Below are positions 24,547 to 32,733 of a DNA stretch of 34,931 nt, piece by piece (positions within the stretch are counted from its first letter, which is position 1; each line of letters begins with the position of its first letter). The position numbers were made by a program, and so were the translations under genes. Source of the stretch: Acholeplasmatales bacterium. GTDB lineage: Bacteria > Bacillota_I > Bacilli_A > Acholeplasmatales > Anaeroplasmataceae. The stretch spans positions 1 through 34,931 of the forward strand of contig JAILIY010000030.1 in assembly GCA_024695025.1 (NCBI GenBank). Reading direction: 5' to 3'. The notes under the pieces are model-generated. The model searched no databases. It had not been told where the DNA came from and was given only the letters and a program-made list of their open reading frames with translations.

Positions 24547-24623
24547 TTATTCATTTTATCTTTTAATTATTTTATTTGTCTACTTTAGAGACATCATATC
24601 AAGAATTTAGGCAGTTATTTTTA

Positions 24624-25421
24624 TTATTTAGATAATTCTTTACTTCTATTTTTACAAGCTTCGCTACATTCATAAATAGCTTTTTCAAAATTATATTCAT
24701 ATAATTTGTCCAAACCTGCAAGAGTAGTTCCACCCTTTGAACAAACATTTTTAATTAATTGTTCAATTGATTCATCACTTTCTAAAATAAGGGAAGCACT
24801 TGAAATAATTGATTCACAAGTAAGCTTTTTAGCTATTTCATAATCAATACCATCTAAAACCGCCTTATCAATAAATGCTTTGGCAAATAATTCTAAATAA
24901 GCTGGCATAGATCCATTAAGTGCTAAAGATGCGTCCATCTTATCCTCTTCAACTGGATAACATACACCAATTGAATTTAAAATTTCAATTGCCTTTTTAT
25001 AATATTTAGAATCACGATTTTTAGATGCGACAGTTGCTACTGCCTTATTTATTAGGGCAGGAGTATTTGGCATTACTCTTATAATTTCAGCATTCTTAAA
25101 ATTCTTTTCGATATATGAAATTGTAATACCTGCTGCGATACTTATAACACCTTTTCCTTTAAAATCTAATTTAGAGGCAATTTCCATATTTTCTGGGAAT
25201 ACTTGAGGCTTAATTGAAAGTAAAATCATTTCACAATTTGAAAACAATTCTTTTGGACTTTGAGTATAATTAAAGCCTCTTTCTTTATTGTAATAATCTA
25301 CTTCATTATCTGTGTATAGATTTAATAAGATTTCTTCTTTTTTAAATACTTTTGATTTGATGATACCTTCTAAGATGGCACCACCCATTTTCCCTACACC
25401 TAATATACCTAATTTATACAT
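24624..25421 (-). CDS. proC: Pyrroline-5-carboxylate reductase ProC (265 aa)
   Basis: Last step of proline synthesis: reduces pyrroline-5-carboxylate to proline with NAD(P)H. GILGVGKMGGAILEGI is the N-terminal Rossmann motif; IRVMPNTPALINKAV (about residues 115-129) and the dimer-domain stretch NGSMPAYLELF through SKGGTTLAGL are characteristic. Length is normal. Its ATG overlaps the proA stop in TAATG, so translation is coupled. It is the last gene of proB-proA-proC. No strong terminator follows; only a weak TGTCT/AGACA hairpin lies within 50 nt downstream. Identity is secure. Confidence 0.96.
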   Translation of the reverse strand: MYKLGILGVGKMGGAILEGIIKSKVFKKEEILLNLYTDNEVDYYNKERGFNYTQSPKELFSNCEMILLSIKPQVFPENMEIASKLDFKGKGVISIAAGITISYIEKNFKNAEIIRVMPNTPALINKAVATVASKNRDSKYYKKAIEILNSIGVCYPVEEDKMDASLALNGSMPAYLELFAKAFIDKAVLDGIDYEIAKKLTCESIISSASLILESDESIEQLIKNVCSKGGTTLAGLDKLYEYNFEKAIYECSEACKNRSKELSK

Positions 25422-26659
25422 TATTTTCTTACACTTCCATTTCCTGAAATAATATATTTATATGTTGTAATTTCACGAAGTCCCATAGGTCCACGTGCGT
25501 GAAGCTTAGTTGTTGAAATACCAATTTCAGCACCAAAACCAAATTCACCACCATCAGTAAATCTAGTTGAAGCGTTGTGATATAGACACGCGCTATCAAC
25601 TTCTGTAAAGAATTTATTTACAGCGTCCATATCCTCTGTAATAATTGCCTCACTGTGCTTAGTTGAATGTTCATTTATAAATTCGATTGCACTATCAACT
25701 CCATCAACTATTTTTACAGAAACGATATAATCATTATATTCTGTATAATAATCTTCATCTGTTGCAGGCTTACAATCGATAATCTTTTGTACCTCTTTAT
25801 CTCCTCTAATCTCAACACTTGGAGTTAGAGTTTCAAATGCTTGTTTTAATTCAGGTAAGAAATTTGCTGCAATTTTTTTATCAACAATTATATTTTCAAT
25901 TGCGTTACATACACTTGGACGTTGATGCTTAGCATTTATACATACATTAAGTGCCATATGTAATTTAGCATCCTCATGTACATAAAGTGTACAATTTCCA
26001 GCACCTGTTTCAATATAAGGTACTTTTGAATTTTCAACTATATAATTAATTAATCTTTTAGATCCTCTAGGTATCAATAAATCAATGTATTCTTTTTTAG
26101 TAATTAATTCATCTGTAGTCTTTCTATCAGTTGATTCAATTAAAGTGATGATATCTGGATTAACTATATCACAAATTGCATTTCTCATTACTTTAACTAA
26201 AGCCTTATTTGTATTGATAGCTTCCTTACCACCCTTTAGTACACAAGCATTAGCTGTCTTAATTGTTAAGGCTGTGATATCTACACTTACGTTAGGACGA
26301 GATTCAAATATTGCACAAATTACTCCAAATGGTACTCTGATTTTTTTGATATTTAAACCATTTTCAGGATTAAATTCTTCAATAACTTCACCGATATAAT
26401 CTTTTAAATTCATTACATCAATTACTGAATCTGCAATATTATTTAATCTTTTTTCGTCTAATTTAAGTCTGTCGACCATTACACTAGATATACCGTTTGC
26501 TTTGGCATTATTTATATCTTTTTCATTTTCTTCTAAAATAAATTTAATATTATCCTTTAATGCTTTAGAAATATTTTCTAAACATTTATTTCTATTCTCA
26601 TTAGATAATTTTAATAATTCTTTTTGAGCAAGCTTACAGCTATTTAATAAAGAATCCAT
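25421..26659 (-). CDS. proA: Gamma-glutamyl phosphate reductase ProA (412 aa)
   Basis: Second step of proline synthesis: reduces glutamyl-5-phosphate to glutamate semialdehyde with NADPH. The aldehyde dehydrogenase-type fold shows IRVPFGVICAIFESRPNVS (about residues 105-123), LKGGKEAINTN, LIPRGSKRLI and the catalytic Cys in QRPSVCNAIENI (about residue 250). The C-terminal FGFGAEIGISTTKLHARGPMGL is the family signature. Length is normal. The start lies 20 nt inside the end of proB, and its stop overlaps the proC start. Identity is secure. Confidence 0.97.
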   Translation of the reverse strand: MDSLLNSCKLAQKELLKLSNENRNKCLENISKALKDNIKFILEENEKDINNAKANGISSVMVDRLKLDEKRLNNIADSVIDVMNLKDYIGEVIEEFNPENGLNIKKIRVPFGVICAIFESRPNVSVDITALTIKTANACVLKGGKEAINTNKALVKVMRNAICDIVNPDIITLIESTDRKTTDELITKKEYIDLLIPRGSKRLINYIVENSKVPYIETGAGNCTLYVHEDAKLHMALNVCINAKHQRPSVCNAIENIIVDKKIAANFLPELKQAFETLTPSVEIRGDKEVQKIIDCKPATDEDYYTEYNDYIVSVKIVDGVDSAIEFINEHSTKHSEAIITEDMDAVNKFFTEVDSACLYHNASTRFTDGGEFGFGAEIGISTTKLHARGPMGLREITTYKYIISGNGSVRK

Positions 26660-27785
26660 AAAACTCCTCCTTTATTACAACTAAATTATCAGCATGTATA
26701 ACTTCACTTTTGCCTTTATATCCTAAAATATCAGTAAATTCACTACTCTTATGTCCTTTAATTAAATTAATTTCATTAGATGAATAATTAGAAATACCTT
26801 TGGCAATTATTACACCATCACTATTTTTAATATCAATTATAGAACCTTTTAAGAATTCACCTTTACAATCAGTTATACCTGTTGGTAAAATAGATACTTT
26901 TTTTACATTTAAATCATTTTTAAAATTCTTATCTAATATAATTTGTCCACAAGAATTAGTCTTAAAAATCATCCAATCATCTCTTGAAGATATACATTTT
27001 TCATATTTATTGAATAATGTACCTATTTCTTCTCCTTTGACGATATTGACTAATTCATCTATTTTATTTGAATTACAAATAATCATATCCAGTCCACTCA
27101 TATTAGATATTAAGGCAGCCTTAATTTTAGTTTCCATACCGCCTGTACCAACTTTTGATGTTGCACCTGTTGCCATAGAGATGATAGATTCATCTATATG
27201 CTTTACATCTGAAATCATTTTGGCATCATCATATAATTTAGGATTTTTGTCATATAATCCATTTATATCAGAAAATAATATTAATAAATCTGCACTTACC
27301 ATAGGTGAAATTAAAGAAGCTAATGTATCGTTGTCACCAACCTTTATTTCATCTACTGCCAAGGCATCATTTTCATTGATTACTGGGATGATATTATTTT
27401 TAAACATACTATCTAATGTATCAGATAATAATACCATTCTCTTTCTTACTTGGAAGTCGTCATGATTAACTAATATTTGACCTAATTTTAATTCATATAA
27501 ATTCGCAACACTATTATAGCTTTCCATAAGCTTTGCTTGACCTACTGCCGCACAAGCTTGTTTTAAAGCCATATTGGTAGGCTTTTTAGTAAGACCTAGT
27601 TCATGCATGCCTACAGCAATTGCCCCACTTGTAACTAAACAAGAGTCTATGCCTAAATCTTTTAGCTTTGAAAAGCCAGACATAATAGAATTTAACATCT
27701 TGATATTGATGCTTAAATCTTTTTTTACAAGGCTTGATGAACCGACCTTAATTACTATTCTTTTTATGTTCTTAAAATCTCTCAT
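26640..27785 (-). CDS. proB: Glutamate 5-kinase ProB with PUA domain (381 aa)
   Basis: First step of proline synthesis: phosphorylates glutamate. IVIKVGSSSL opens the amino-acid kinase domain, with VTSGAIAVGM, PVINENDALAV and GDNDTLASLIS for substrate and nucleotide, and TGGMETKIKAA at its end (about residue 230). Residues about 285-375 form the C-terminal PUA domain. The length with the PUA domain is normal, and the loop that carries proline feedback inhibition in other ProB proteins appears present. The track start is six codons further upstream; the ATG at 27785 is preferred because GGAAGTG precedes it and MRDFKNIKRIVIK matches usual N-termini. Head of proBAC, though the gene upstream lacks a clear terminator. 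Confidence 0.95.
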   Translation of the reverse strand: MRDFKNIKRIVIKVGSSSLVKKDLSINIKMLNSIMSGFSKLKDLGIDSCLVTSGAIAVGMHELGLTKKPTNMALKQACAAVGQAKLMESYNSVANLYELKLGQILVNHDDFQVRKRMVLLSDTLDSMFKNNIIPVINENDALAVDEIKVGDNDTLASLISPMVSADLLILFSDINGLYDKNPKLYDDAKMISDVKHIDESIISMATGATSKVGTGGMETKIKAALISNMSGLDMIICNSNKIDELVNIVKGEEIGTLFNKYEKCISSRDDWMIFKTNSCGQIILDKNFKNDLNVKKVSILPTGITDCKGEFLKGSIIDIKNSDGVIIAKGISNYSSNEINLIKGHKSSEFTDILGYKGKSEVIHADNLVVIKEEFYGFFIK

Positions 27786-27808
27786 AAAATCACTTCCAAA
27801 CATTAATT

Positions 27809-27814
27809 ATTATA
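27809..27814 (-). promoter_or_regulatory. Probable -10 of the proBAC operon
   Basis: A TATAAT preceded directly by TG lies about 24 nt before the preferred proB ATG on the minus strand. The -35 position is TTTAAT, weak. No T-box or other proline-responsive leader fits in the 60-nt gap. Confidence 0.4.
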
Positions 27815-27844
27815 CAATAATATCATTTAACATTAAAGAAATAA

Positions 27845-30800
27845 TTATAAATCCTCAATTATTTCACTCATTCTCTTTAATGCCTTATATCTGTTACCAA
27901 ATACCAATTGATATTTGTTTTCAAGGCAATATTTCAATTCCTCTTCTGTATCAATATTGTCTATTATAAAATCTTTATTAAATTCTTTAGCTAAATTATT
28001 AAATGATTCAATTGATTTAGAACCACCACTTTTGTAATCATACAATATACAATCGACATTATCATTAAATATATCTACTATATTTTTACTCATAATATTA
28101 ATTTTTAATGATTTAATATCATTTACATTGTTGTTGCATTGATTAATTATAATACCGAAAAATTTAGGATTAATTTTATATTTTTCTAATGCTTTTTTAA
28201 TAAATGAATACAATTCTTTTAAAGTCTCATCATGGACATATACATATACATTAAAAAAGCCTTTTTTAGTTGTATATAGCATCTTTAATTCCATAATAGC
28301 CCTAAAAATAACATATTTGTCTATTTCAATAATCTTATTTTTTCTAATTGCCACTTCTTCAATTTTTGAAAAAGGCAATTCCATCTCATCTAAAGATGGC
28401 ATTACAAAATAAGCATATACTTCCCTTTGGATTAAATCGACTACCTGTTGGTAATTGATTGCAAGTCTATTTTGGTCAATTGCCTCACTTATTCTTGTAA
28501 TCAAATTGTTGTTATAAAATCTAAGTTTTGATAATTCATTATTGTAGTGGGCTATACTGTGGGAATTTGATTCCATATCTATAGCATCATTTAGTGCATC
28601 TAGTGCGTAAGATATAACATCTTGATATGTCTTGTTGATTGTTGATTTATTAACTCTAAAGCAGCCACAATTAAATTTTAATTTAACTCTTTTATTTAAT
28701 TTATATATTTCATCTGAAACATAATTAAATATTTCATTTAAATATTTATCAACTAATCTTCTGTCGCTTAAATCCCTAAAGATGATGGCGTATCTATCTC
28801 TGTCTAGATGGTATGCACTCCATTTGAAATGATTAGATAAATAATCATTGATTTTCTGTCCGACAGTATATATTAACTGATTCATAAATTCTAAACCATA
28901 TAGATCACTATATAATTTAAAATCATCAATTTCAATTATGGCTAAAGCCATATTTAATTTTTTGATTTCGTTATTTAAATCAATTGTTAATTTCAATTCT
29001 GTTTCCATCTTAGAAATTGGATTTTTATAAGCTAATTCTTTTAATTCATTCTTTTCTTTTTTAGATGATGTAATATCATCAATTAAAGAAATAATCCAGA
29101 ATTTACCATCAATTATTATTGATTTAAATGTCTCTTTAATAAATAATTTTTCTATTCCATTATCAAATGGATATTCCATTGTTTCATCTAATAATTCATT
29201 TTCATAAATATCATTATAAATTCTTTTGTATCTTACTCTATAATCTAAATCTATATGATAAATATAATCATCTAATGAAATATCTTCCATTATACCTAAA
29301 ATAGCTTGTGCTGTTTCATTTAAATGGACATAGCCATCTTGACATTCTTTAATGCCTTGAGACATATTATCGATAATGAAAAATTTCTTCTTATTTTCAT
29401 ATTCTAAACTATCTTGATTTAGCCACATCAATAATCTTGTGTTGATAATACTAGTTATCAATTTTAATAATTCATATGTGTTAGGTTGAATAATAAATGG
29501 TGTATGGCCAATAAATGTGATACTTCCAATTGAGTCGATGTTGTTATTTAAAGGCATTGAAAAACCATATATATCATCGCCATATAAATCATTATTTACA
29601 ATATCTTTGTTGTAGCTTCTGTCTGATTGGTCTAAGAATAATTCTGTACCTCTTATGTAGCATTCATAATTTAATGTGTTTTTCAAATCAGCTTCATTTA
29701 AATTCTTATCATAAGCTCTTTCTTTTTTAAAATGTAATCCATACATTTTTCTTTTTAAATACATTAAATATATTTCTTCAACTTGAGTAAGCTTACATAT
29801 TTCAATACAAATAAGTCTATATACTTCTCTAAATTTTGTATCTAAATTCAATTTAGAAATATTGTTAAATAATTTTTCTAATCTCTTAAAATCTTCACTT
29901 ACACCTATAGATAATTTATTGTCTACTTTTTTTATTACTTCTTGTTTTATAACGACAGGTTCGACATATTTAGGGTTTAGCTTTTCTCTTCTTGAATGAC
30001 TAAAATCAAATGCCTCACCCTCAAGTGGTGATATATTATAATTTTTTGTCGCCTCAGGTGTTTTAACAATAGGTATAATTACATCTTCTGGTTTGATTTC
30101 TTTTTCTTTTTTCTTTGGCTTAAAGATTTCAGGTTCAAATTGTGGCTTATCATCTTTATAATCTGATTTAGAAATGTTGTCTAAATCTTTTAAATCTAAT
30201 AATTTTTTTAATTTATTATGATAAGAACTTATTGAAGGGGCACTACCCATAATATTATATAAATCTAAACATGCGTAACAAAAATCAATAGATTCATCTA
30301 AATATTGGGCTTGGGCAAGCTCTTCAAAATCACTTTCTAAAATGGTTGCCTTTTTAATTCCACCAACCTTTAAATATGATTTAATTAAAAGAGTTGCGAT
30401 TTTAAGTGCGTATCTTGAATTATTATTACTTTCTTTTAATAATTCATTACCTTTATTTATACATTCTAAATAATTTTCTTTTTGATATATTATATATAAT
30501 TTATTGTATCTAACAATCAATAAATCATCTAATTTAACATTGTCTAAATAATATTCTTCTACCTGTGGTATTGTTTCTAAATAAGAATCAAAATCGCGTT
30601 CGAAAAAATATATTTTAGATAATTCTAATTTGGCATATACTAATTCTTCTTTAGTGATATCATCTTTTAAATATTCAATTAAAATATTTTTAGCTTTGTC
30701 ATATTGTTTTACTGTAAGGGCAAGTCTTATTAAGTCGTGTAGATAAATACTTTCTTCACTTATAGGTAAATATTCTTTTTTGATTTCAATAAATTTACCT

Positions 30801-31078
30801 ACCTGGTCATATCTTTTACAGCCAAAACAAATATCTATAATACCGTCACATATTTTAATTACTGATTTAGAATCTAGTTTATCAAAATCATTGACGATAT
30901 CATATAAGATTTTTAAGGCTTCATTAACCTTGCCAAGCTTATTTAATATAATAGCCTTATAATGAGCTACTAATATATAATCATATGAAGTTTTAGATTC
31001 TGTCTCTAAATACATATCAAGCTTTTTAATGCTTGATTCTGTCATATCTAGATTTAGTAGTTCATTTAAACTTAGCAT
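27845..31078 (-). CDS. TPR-GAF protein with degenerate GGDEF and EAL domains (1077 aa)
   Basis: Residues about 1-295 are TPR-like helical repeats, followed by a Lys/Pro-rich linker to about 395. About 395-560 resembles a GAF sensor domain, and about 565-690 may be PAS-like. About 695-865 has the fold of a diguanylate cyclase (MALAIIEIDDFKLYSDLYG), but the GGDEF position reads LDRDR (758-762), so cyclase activity is unlikely. About 870-1077 resembles an EAL phosphodiesterase (FINYQ-type start NRLAINYQQVVDL), but EAL is replaced by FVM and the later acidic metal ligands are largely missing. It may bind c-di-GMP or act only through protein contacts. No membrane helix is seen. Starts 1 nt after the phosphodiesterase gene, with AGGTGG overlapping that gene's end. 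Confidence 0.78.
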   Translation of the reverse strand: MLSLNELLNLDMTESSIKKLDMYLETESKTSYDYILVAHYKAIILNKLGKVNEALKILYDIVNDFDKLDSKSVIKICDGIIDICFGCKRYDQVGKFIEIKKEYLPISEESIYLHDLIRLALTVKQYDKAKNILIEYLKDDITKEELVYAKLELSKIYFFERDFDSYLETIPQVEEYYLDNVKLDDLLIVRYNKLYIIYQKENYLECINKGNELLKESNNNSRYALKIATLLIKSYLKVGGIKKATILESDFEELAQAQYLDESIDFCYACLDLYNIMGSAPSISSYHNKLKKLLDLKDLDNISKSDYKDDKPQFEPEIFKPKKKEKEIKPEDVIIPIVKTPEATKNYNISPLEGEAFDFSHSRREKLNPKYVEPVVIKQEVIKKVDNKLSIGVSEDFKRLEKLFNNISKLNLDTKFREVYRLICIEICKLTQVEEIYLMYLKRKMYGLHFKKERAYDKNLNEADLKNTLNYECYIRGTELFLDQSDRSYNKDIVNNDLYGDDIYGFSMPLNNNIDSIGSITFIGHTPFIIQPNTYELLKLITSIINTRLLMWLNQDSLEYENKKKFFIIDNMSQGIKECQDGYVHLNETAQAILGIMEDISLDDYIYHIDLDYRVRYKRIYNDIYENELLDETMEYPFDNGIEKLFIKETFKSIIIDGKFWIISLIDDITSSKKEKNELKELAYKNPISKMETELKLTIDLNNEIKKLNMALAIIEIDDFKLYSDLYGLEFMNQLIYTVGQKINDYLSNHFKWSAYHLDRDRYAIIFRDLSDRRLVDKYLNEIFNYVSDEIYKLNKRVKLKFNCGCFRVNKSTINKTYQDVISYALDALNDAIDMESNSHSIAHYNNELSKLRFYNNNLITRISEAIDQNRLAINYQQVVDLIQREVYAYFVMPSLDEMELPFSKIEEVAIRKNKIIEIDKYVIFRAIMELKMLYTTKKGFFNVYVYVHDETLKELYSFIKKALEKYKINPKFFGIIINQCNNNVNDIKSLKINIMSKNIVDIFNDNVDCILYDYKSGGSKSIESFNNLAKEFNKDFIIDNIDTEEELKYCLENKYQLVFGNRYKALKRMSEIIEDL

Positions 31079-31079
31079 T

Positions 31080-31523
31080 TTACCACCTATAATCTAATTT
31101 TTTTATAAATTTATCATCTTTATATAAAGATATTTTATTTTCATCAATGATGATATAATAACCATCTTTAAAGCTTCCTGGATTAATAAATAAAATATTT
31201 TCTTCAATAAATATTAAAGGAATGTGAGTGTGACCAAATATAACTATGTCACATTCTTCTTGTAGGCCCTTATACAATATTGATTGGTATGTTTCTTTAA
31301 CTCTATATTTGTCCCCGTGAGTCAACAATATTTTTTTATTGTATAATTCTAATATTCTTTCTTTGTCACCATAATAGTCACAATTGCCTTTAACATAAAT
31401 TATATTGTTGTTTTCAAGGTAATCAAGTTCACTTCCATAATCACCGGCGTGAATTATAAAATCATATTTATTTTTAATATCTAAATTCTTGTAATGATTA
31501 TCTGATAATACTAAAATCTTCAT
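31080..31523 (-). CDS. YfcE/MJ0936-family metallophosphoesterase (147 aa)
   Basis: Small calcineurin-like phosphodiesterase with all metal-site motifs in order: LSDNH (residues 5-9; the usual form is SDTH or SDSH), HAGDYG (about 25), KGNCD (about 45), LTHGD (about 68), FGHTHIP (about 96) and NPGS (about 114). Length is near the family norm of 150-180. The physiological substrate in this family is unsettled. It overlaps the end of rdgB by 26 nt, reproducing the rdgB-yfcE (ysnA-ysnB) order common in Firmicutes. Followed after 1 nt by the degenerate GGDEF/EAL protein, which raises the question whether the three are functionally linked. Confidence 0.9.
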   Translation of the reverse strand: MKILVLSDNHYKNLDIKNKYDFIIHAGDYGSELDYLENNNIIYVKGNCDYYGDKERILELYNKKILLTHGDKYRVKETYQSILYKGLQEECDIVIFGHTHIPLIFIEENILFINPGSFKDGYYIIIDENKISLYKDDKFIKKLDYRW

Positions 31524-32094
31524 TTATTTTATCCTTAATTTTTCTTAAAGCCTTTTGTCTGTGTGAAATTGTATTTTTCTTTTCAAGCGGCACTTCGGCA
31601 AGTGTTTGACCAAATTCTTCTACATAAAAATATGGGTCATAGCCAAAACCGTTTGTCCCACGTCTATCATCAATTATTTTTCCTTCACAATAATCTTGTT
31701 CTAAAAGATATTCATCATTTGGATAATATACGCAAATTGCACAGACGTATCTGGCATATCTATCACTTACATTTTTAAGATTTTTAAGTAATAATTGATT
31801 GTTGTCCTCATCATCGTGAGTACCTGCATATCTAGCACTATAAATACCTGGTTCCCAGTTTAGGCCACGACATTCAAGTCCTGAATCATCTGATATAGCT
31901 ATACAATTTAATTTTTTTGAAACTGTCTTTGCCTTAATTAAAGCATTTTCTTTAAATGTTTTACCATCTTCAATTATATCTTCAGTAAATCCAATCTCTT
32001 TTAATGTTTTAAATTCAATATTTGGATTATTTAAAATTGATTTAAATTCTTTTACTTTATTTTTGTTGTTAGTCGCGATTACTACTGTCTTCAT
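31498..32094 (-). CDS. rdgB: XTP/dITP pyrophosphatase RdgB/HAM1 (198 aa)
   Basis: House-cleaning enzyme that hydrolyses dITP, XTP and ITP to monophosphates, keeping them out of nucleic acids. VVIATNNKNKVKEF at the N-terminus, AISDDSGLECRGL (about residues 66-78) with the catalytic acidic residues, PGIYSARYAG, GFGYDPYFYV (about 148-157) and the C-terminal SHRQKALRKI are all signature segments. Length is normal. AGAGGAAT lies ahead of the ATG. It is the first gene of an operon with the YfcE-like gene and the GGDEF/EAL protein, and is divergent from coaD. Identity is secure. Confidence 0.96.
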   Translation of the reverse strand: MKTVVIATNNKNKVKEFKSILNNPNIEFKTLKEIGFTEDIIEDGKTFKENALIKAKTVSKKLNCIAISDDSGLECRGLNWEPGIYSARYAGTHDDEDNNQLLLKNLKNVSDRYARYVCAICVYYPNDEYLLEQDYCEGKIIDDRRGTNGFGYDPYFYVEEFGQTLAEVPLEKKNTISHRQKALRKIKDKINEDFSIIR

Positions 32095-32127
32095 AATTAT
32101 TCCTCTAAAATTTAAAATATCATATTA

Positions 32128-32136
32128 ATTTTACCA
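32128..32136 (-). promoter_or_regulatory. Possible extended -10 promoter of the rdgB operon
   Basis: TGGTAAAAT on the minus strand is an extended -10 about 34 nt before the rdgB ATG; no good -35 is seen. Confidence 0.4.
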
Positions 32137-32144
32137 TATTTTTT

Positions 32145-32166
32145 ATAATTAATATTTATTAATTAT
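32145..32166. repeat. 22-bp AT-only inverted repeat between rdgB and coaD
   Basis: ATAATTAATA-TT-TATTAATTAT has 10-bp perfect arms and lies between the two divergent start regions. It could be a shared regulatory site, but A/T-only symmetry arises easily in this DNA. Confidence 0.35.
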
Positions 32167-32196
32167 GATTTTCTTTTATTTTTTTTAATTATAGGT

Positions 32197-32202
32197 TATA
32201 AT
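32197..32202 (+). promoter_or_regulatory. TATAAT upstream of coaD
   Basis: A perfect TATAAT lies 17 nt before the coaD ATG, but the 17-bp spaced -35 position is TTTTAT, and the resulting leader would be only about 10 nt and would lack most of the ribosome site. An upstream promoter is equally possible. Confidence 0.3.
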
Positions 32203-32218
32203 TAGGTAGGTGATTTAT

Positions 32219-32698
32219 ATGAGAAAATGTGTTTATCCAGGTTCATTTGATCCAATTTCAAATGGACATTTAGATATAATTAAGAGAGCTTCAAAATTAT
32301 TTGATGAAGTTCACGTAATAGTAGGTCATAATCTACTAAAAAAATATATTTATACAATTGATGAAAGAATTGATATGATTAATGAATGTGTCAAGGATTT
32401 ACCAAATGTAAAAGTAATTGCTTACGATGGACTTGTTGCTCAATATTGTAAGGAAAACAATATCAATATCATGGTTCGTGGAATGAGAAATTATAGTGAT
32501 TATGAAAATGAATTTTCTTTATTCCAATACAACAGAGATATCTATCATGAAATTGAAACAGTAATACTTATGCCAACGACAAGACTACAGGTTGTATCTT
32601 CATCTTCTATTAGAGAATTATTAGAATTCGGTGTAGATATATCTAAATATGTACCAAAGTGCGTAGCTGAAAAAATTACAAATAAATATAAAAAATAA
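32219..32698 (+). CDS. coaD: Phosphopantetheine adenylyltransferase CoaD (159 aa)
   Basis: Penultimate step of coenzyme A synthesis: transfers AMP from ATP to 4'-phosphopantetheine. The T/HxGH nucleotidyl-transferase motif is in YPGSFDPISNGHLDII (residues about 5-20), VRGMRNYSDYENEF (about 87-100) binds substrate, and the ISSTxxR-type motif appears as SSSSIREL (about 126). The length of 159 is typical. The track begins at a GTG three codons upstream, but that GTG is part of the ribosome site AGGTAGGTG; the ATG at 32219 is preferred. It stands alone on the plus strand and shares a bidirectional terminator with the HD-GYP gene. Identity is secure. Confidence 0.96.
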   Translation: MRKCVYPGSFDPISNGHLDIIKRASKLFDEVHVIVGHNLLKKYIYTIDERIDMINECVKDLPNVKVIAYDGLVAQYCKENNINIMVRGMRNYSDYENEFSLFQYNRDIYHEIETVILMPTTRLQVVSSSSIRELLEFGVDISKYVPKCVAEKITNKYKK

Positions 32699-32705
32699 TA
32701 AAAAT

Positions 32706-32729
32706 ATGCCAGTGATTATTCACTGGCAT
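32706..32729. terminator. Bidirectional terminator between coaD and the HD-GYP gene
   Basis: A perfect 10-bp stem (ATGCCAGTGA with TCACTGGCAT, 4-nt loop). T-rich runs follow on both strands (TTTTCTTATTT on plus, ATTTTTATT on minus), and convergent stops lie within 10 nt on each side. Confidence 0.9.
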
Positions 32730-32733
32730 TTTC

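Noticed and set aside
26800-27465. 221-aa plus-strand ORF
   Set aside because: It lies wholly antisense to proB, whose identity is certain. No ribosome site or promoter was seen, and its Ser/Ile/Leu-rich sequence is typical of an AT-rich antisense shadow.
27574-27969. 131-aa plus-strand ORF
   Set aside because: Antisense to the proB start, the spacer and the end of the GGDEF/EAL gene; no domain or start signal.
32128-32136. TTACCAT near rdgB as another site for the HTH regulator
   Set aside because: The same heptamer-like sequence arises from the extended -10 TGGTAAxxx pattern; there is no inverted partner or direct repeat here.
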